Assembly (NCBI RefSeq): GCF_030464365.1
Contig: NZ_VCYI01000001.1
Coordinates: forward strand, 210,654-274,653
Direction of reading: 5' to 3'
Length of the DNA: 64,000 bases
DNA from: Methanoculleus methanifontis
Lineage (GTDB): Archaea > Halobacteriota > Methanomicrobia > Methanomicrobiales > Methanoculleaceae
The position numbers and the translations under genes were made by a program. Position 1 is the stretch's first letter; each line of letters starts with the position of its first letter. The notes under the pieces are model-generated. The model saw only the letters and a list, made by a program, of their open reading frames with translations. It was not told the DNA's origin and did not search any database. Shown here piece after piece: positions 63,305 to 64,000 of this stretch.

Positions 63305-63771
63305 AATGTTTATATGGCATTGATGGTAACATAGTAAGGCTGTGTTGTCAGGACGTCGGTTCGTGCAGCCCTTCAAGGGCGGTCTGATCTCGTGTCCCCT
63401 CAACCGCTGTGAGGGCCCGACAATCGAGTCGGGTCTGATACGGGTTGACAATGTTTATATGTCGGGAGATCCAATATATATTCTCGCAGGATGTCCCTGT
63501 GTGCCCGCGATGCGGGCGTATCGGGACGATCGGGTCGGGAATATGTGTTTGATTTCCGGCCTGGAATCTGGGTGGGAACAAATGGTTATATGTGATGACT
63601 CGCAAACATAAGTTCCTGCACAGGTGAAGCATCCGGGAACCCGGAACGCAAATTTCCGGGCAGTTCCTCGATCGGGCTGGAGATCCTCTCGGGATCTCCG
63701 GGACGGATTCCAGGGCGGGGGAGAATGTTTATATGTGTTGAAGCACAAACATTAATCCTTGCACGGGTGAA
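63305..63771 (+). repeat. Four spaced TATA-like elements in a tandem repeat of about 140 bp
   Basis: AATGTTTATATG occurs at 63305, 63450 and 63724, with AATGGTTATATG at 63581; spacings are 145, 131 and 143 bases. The last two units also share CAAACAT(A/T)A followed by TGCAC(A/G)GGTGAA. GC-rich hairpins lie between, for example GCCCGC/GCGGGC near 63501 and GGAGATC/GATCTCC at 63679-63698. No protein is supported. The layout suggests repeated promoters each followed by a short structured RNA, which is inference. Confidence 0.55.
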
Positions 63772-64000
63772 ATCCTTTGGCCTTGTTCGGGTCAGCATTC
63801 CCTGTATTCAAAAACGGATATGAAGGTTCGAGACTCGTTCTCGGATCCGATACAGGAAACATGTGTTAAATATTTGTAAAATAAACATTGTTTTCCTGTT
63901 GATGGGGAACCAACACGACCGTGCCGTGACGCGGGTTGGTTCTGACGTTGGCATTGGCAATGCGGAAATTTGTTCAGTAACCGCTAATTCCTCCCAAGTT
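63772..64000. other. Gene-free right edge
   Basis: No gene is seen. An AT-rich patch, GTTAAATATTTGTAAAATAAACATTG, written here as two parts GTTAAATATTTG and TAAAATAAACATTG near 63864-63890, could be a further promoter for sequence beyond the window. Confidence 0.3.

Noticed and set aside
63342..63611. 89-codon frame within the tandem TATA region
   Set aside because: It crosses repeat units without conserving a frame between them and has no start signal.
62986..64000. Replication origin in the gene-free right end
   Set aside because: AT-rich repeats are present, but no archaeal origin recognition box or cdc6/orc1 gene is visible in the window.

Overview
The window is high-GC euryarchaeal DNA, most likely from a Methanoculleus-like methanogen of the order Methanomicrobiales. 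The evidence is coenzyme F420 genes (cofG, cofC, cofE), mfnA for methanofuran, archaeal-type Smc-ScpA, an ATP-dependent DNA ligase, NreA with a C-terminal PCNA-binding motif, archaeal hpt, dph2, TATA boxes, and short Shine-Dalgarno sites close to GTG or TTG starts. The assignment rests on gene content and cannot be taken to species level.

Layout. (1) 0-7 kb: two adjacent HEAT-repeat genes, one cut by the window edge and one with an unusual repeated insert; a copper ATPase coupled to a tiny YHS protein; an OB/HD nuclease; a glycosyltransferase-DJ-1 pair. (2) 7-11 kb: a large secreted beta-propeller protein with SdrD-B domains and an Asp/Arg repeat tail, plus a small secreted SdrD-B protein. 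(3) 11-20 kb: housekeeping and repair genes (lig, nreA), YgiQ-type radical SAM protein, PPC-domain protein, membrane acyltransferase. (4) 20.3-24.9 kb: a three-gene secreted cluster behind a long structured leader. The first and third proteins are homologous; the second is a membrane-anchored Ig-like protein. This is the best candidate here for an undescribed surface structure.

(5) 25-39.4 kb: a complete type I-C CRISPR-Cas locus (cas3-cas5c-cas8c-cas7c-cas4-cas1-cas2), preceded by a broken RNase III gene and followed by a leader and an array I count at 84 repeats. Two neighbouring spacers overlap in a way that shows a TTC PAM directly. cas8c carries an internal start expected for Cas11c, and cas5c seems to start at ATT. 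A tRNA-Val lies beyond the array.

(6) 39.9-50.8 kb: serA, ppsA, then a tight run mfnA-hpt-dph2-METTL5-like methyltransferase-MFS transporter, then an ABC1/UbiB kinase and a repeat-rich gap. (7) 50.5-57.8 kb: a one-carbon, purine and cofactor block: ferredoxin-thioredoxin reductase-like protein, purC-purS with a collapsed purQ remnant, cofG, cofC, and the overlapping chain glyA-folD-folP-cofE. FolD and GlyA suggest a tetrahydrofolate-dependent biosynthetic branch. (8) 58-63 kb: a coiled-coil protein, smc and scpA. The last kilobase has no gene but holds a perfect hairpin and four TATA-like elements spaced at about 140 bp, resembling an array of small RNA genes.
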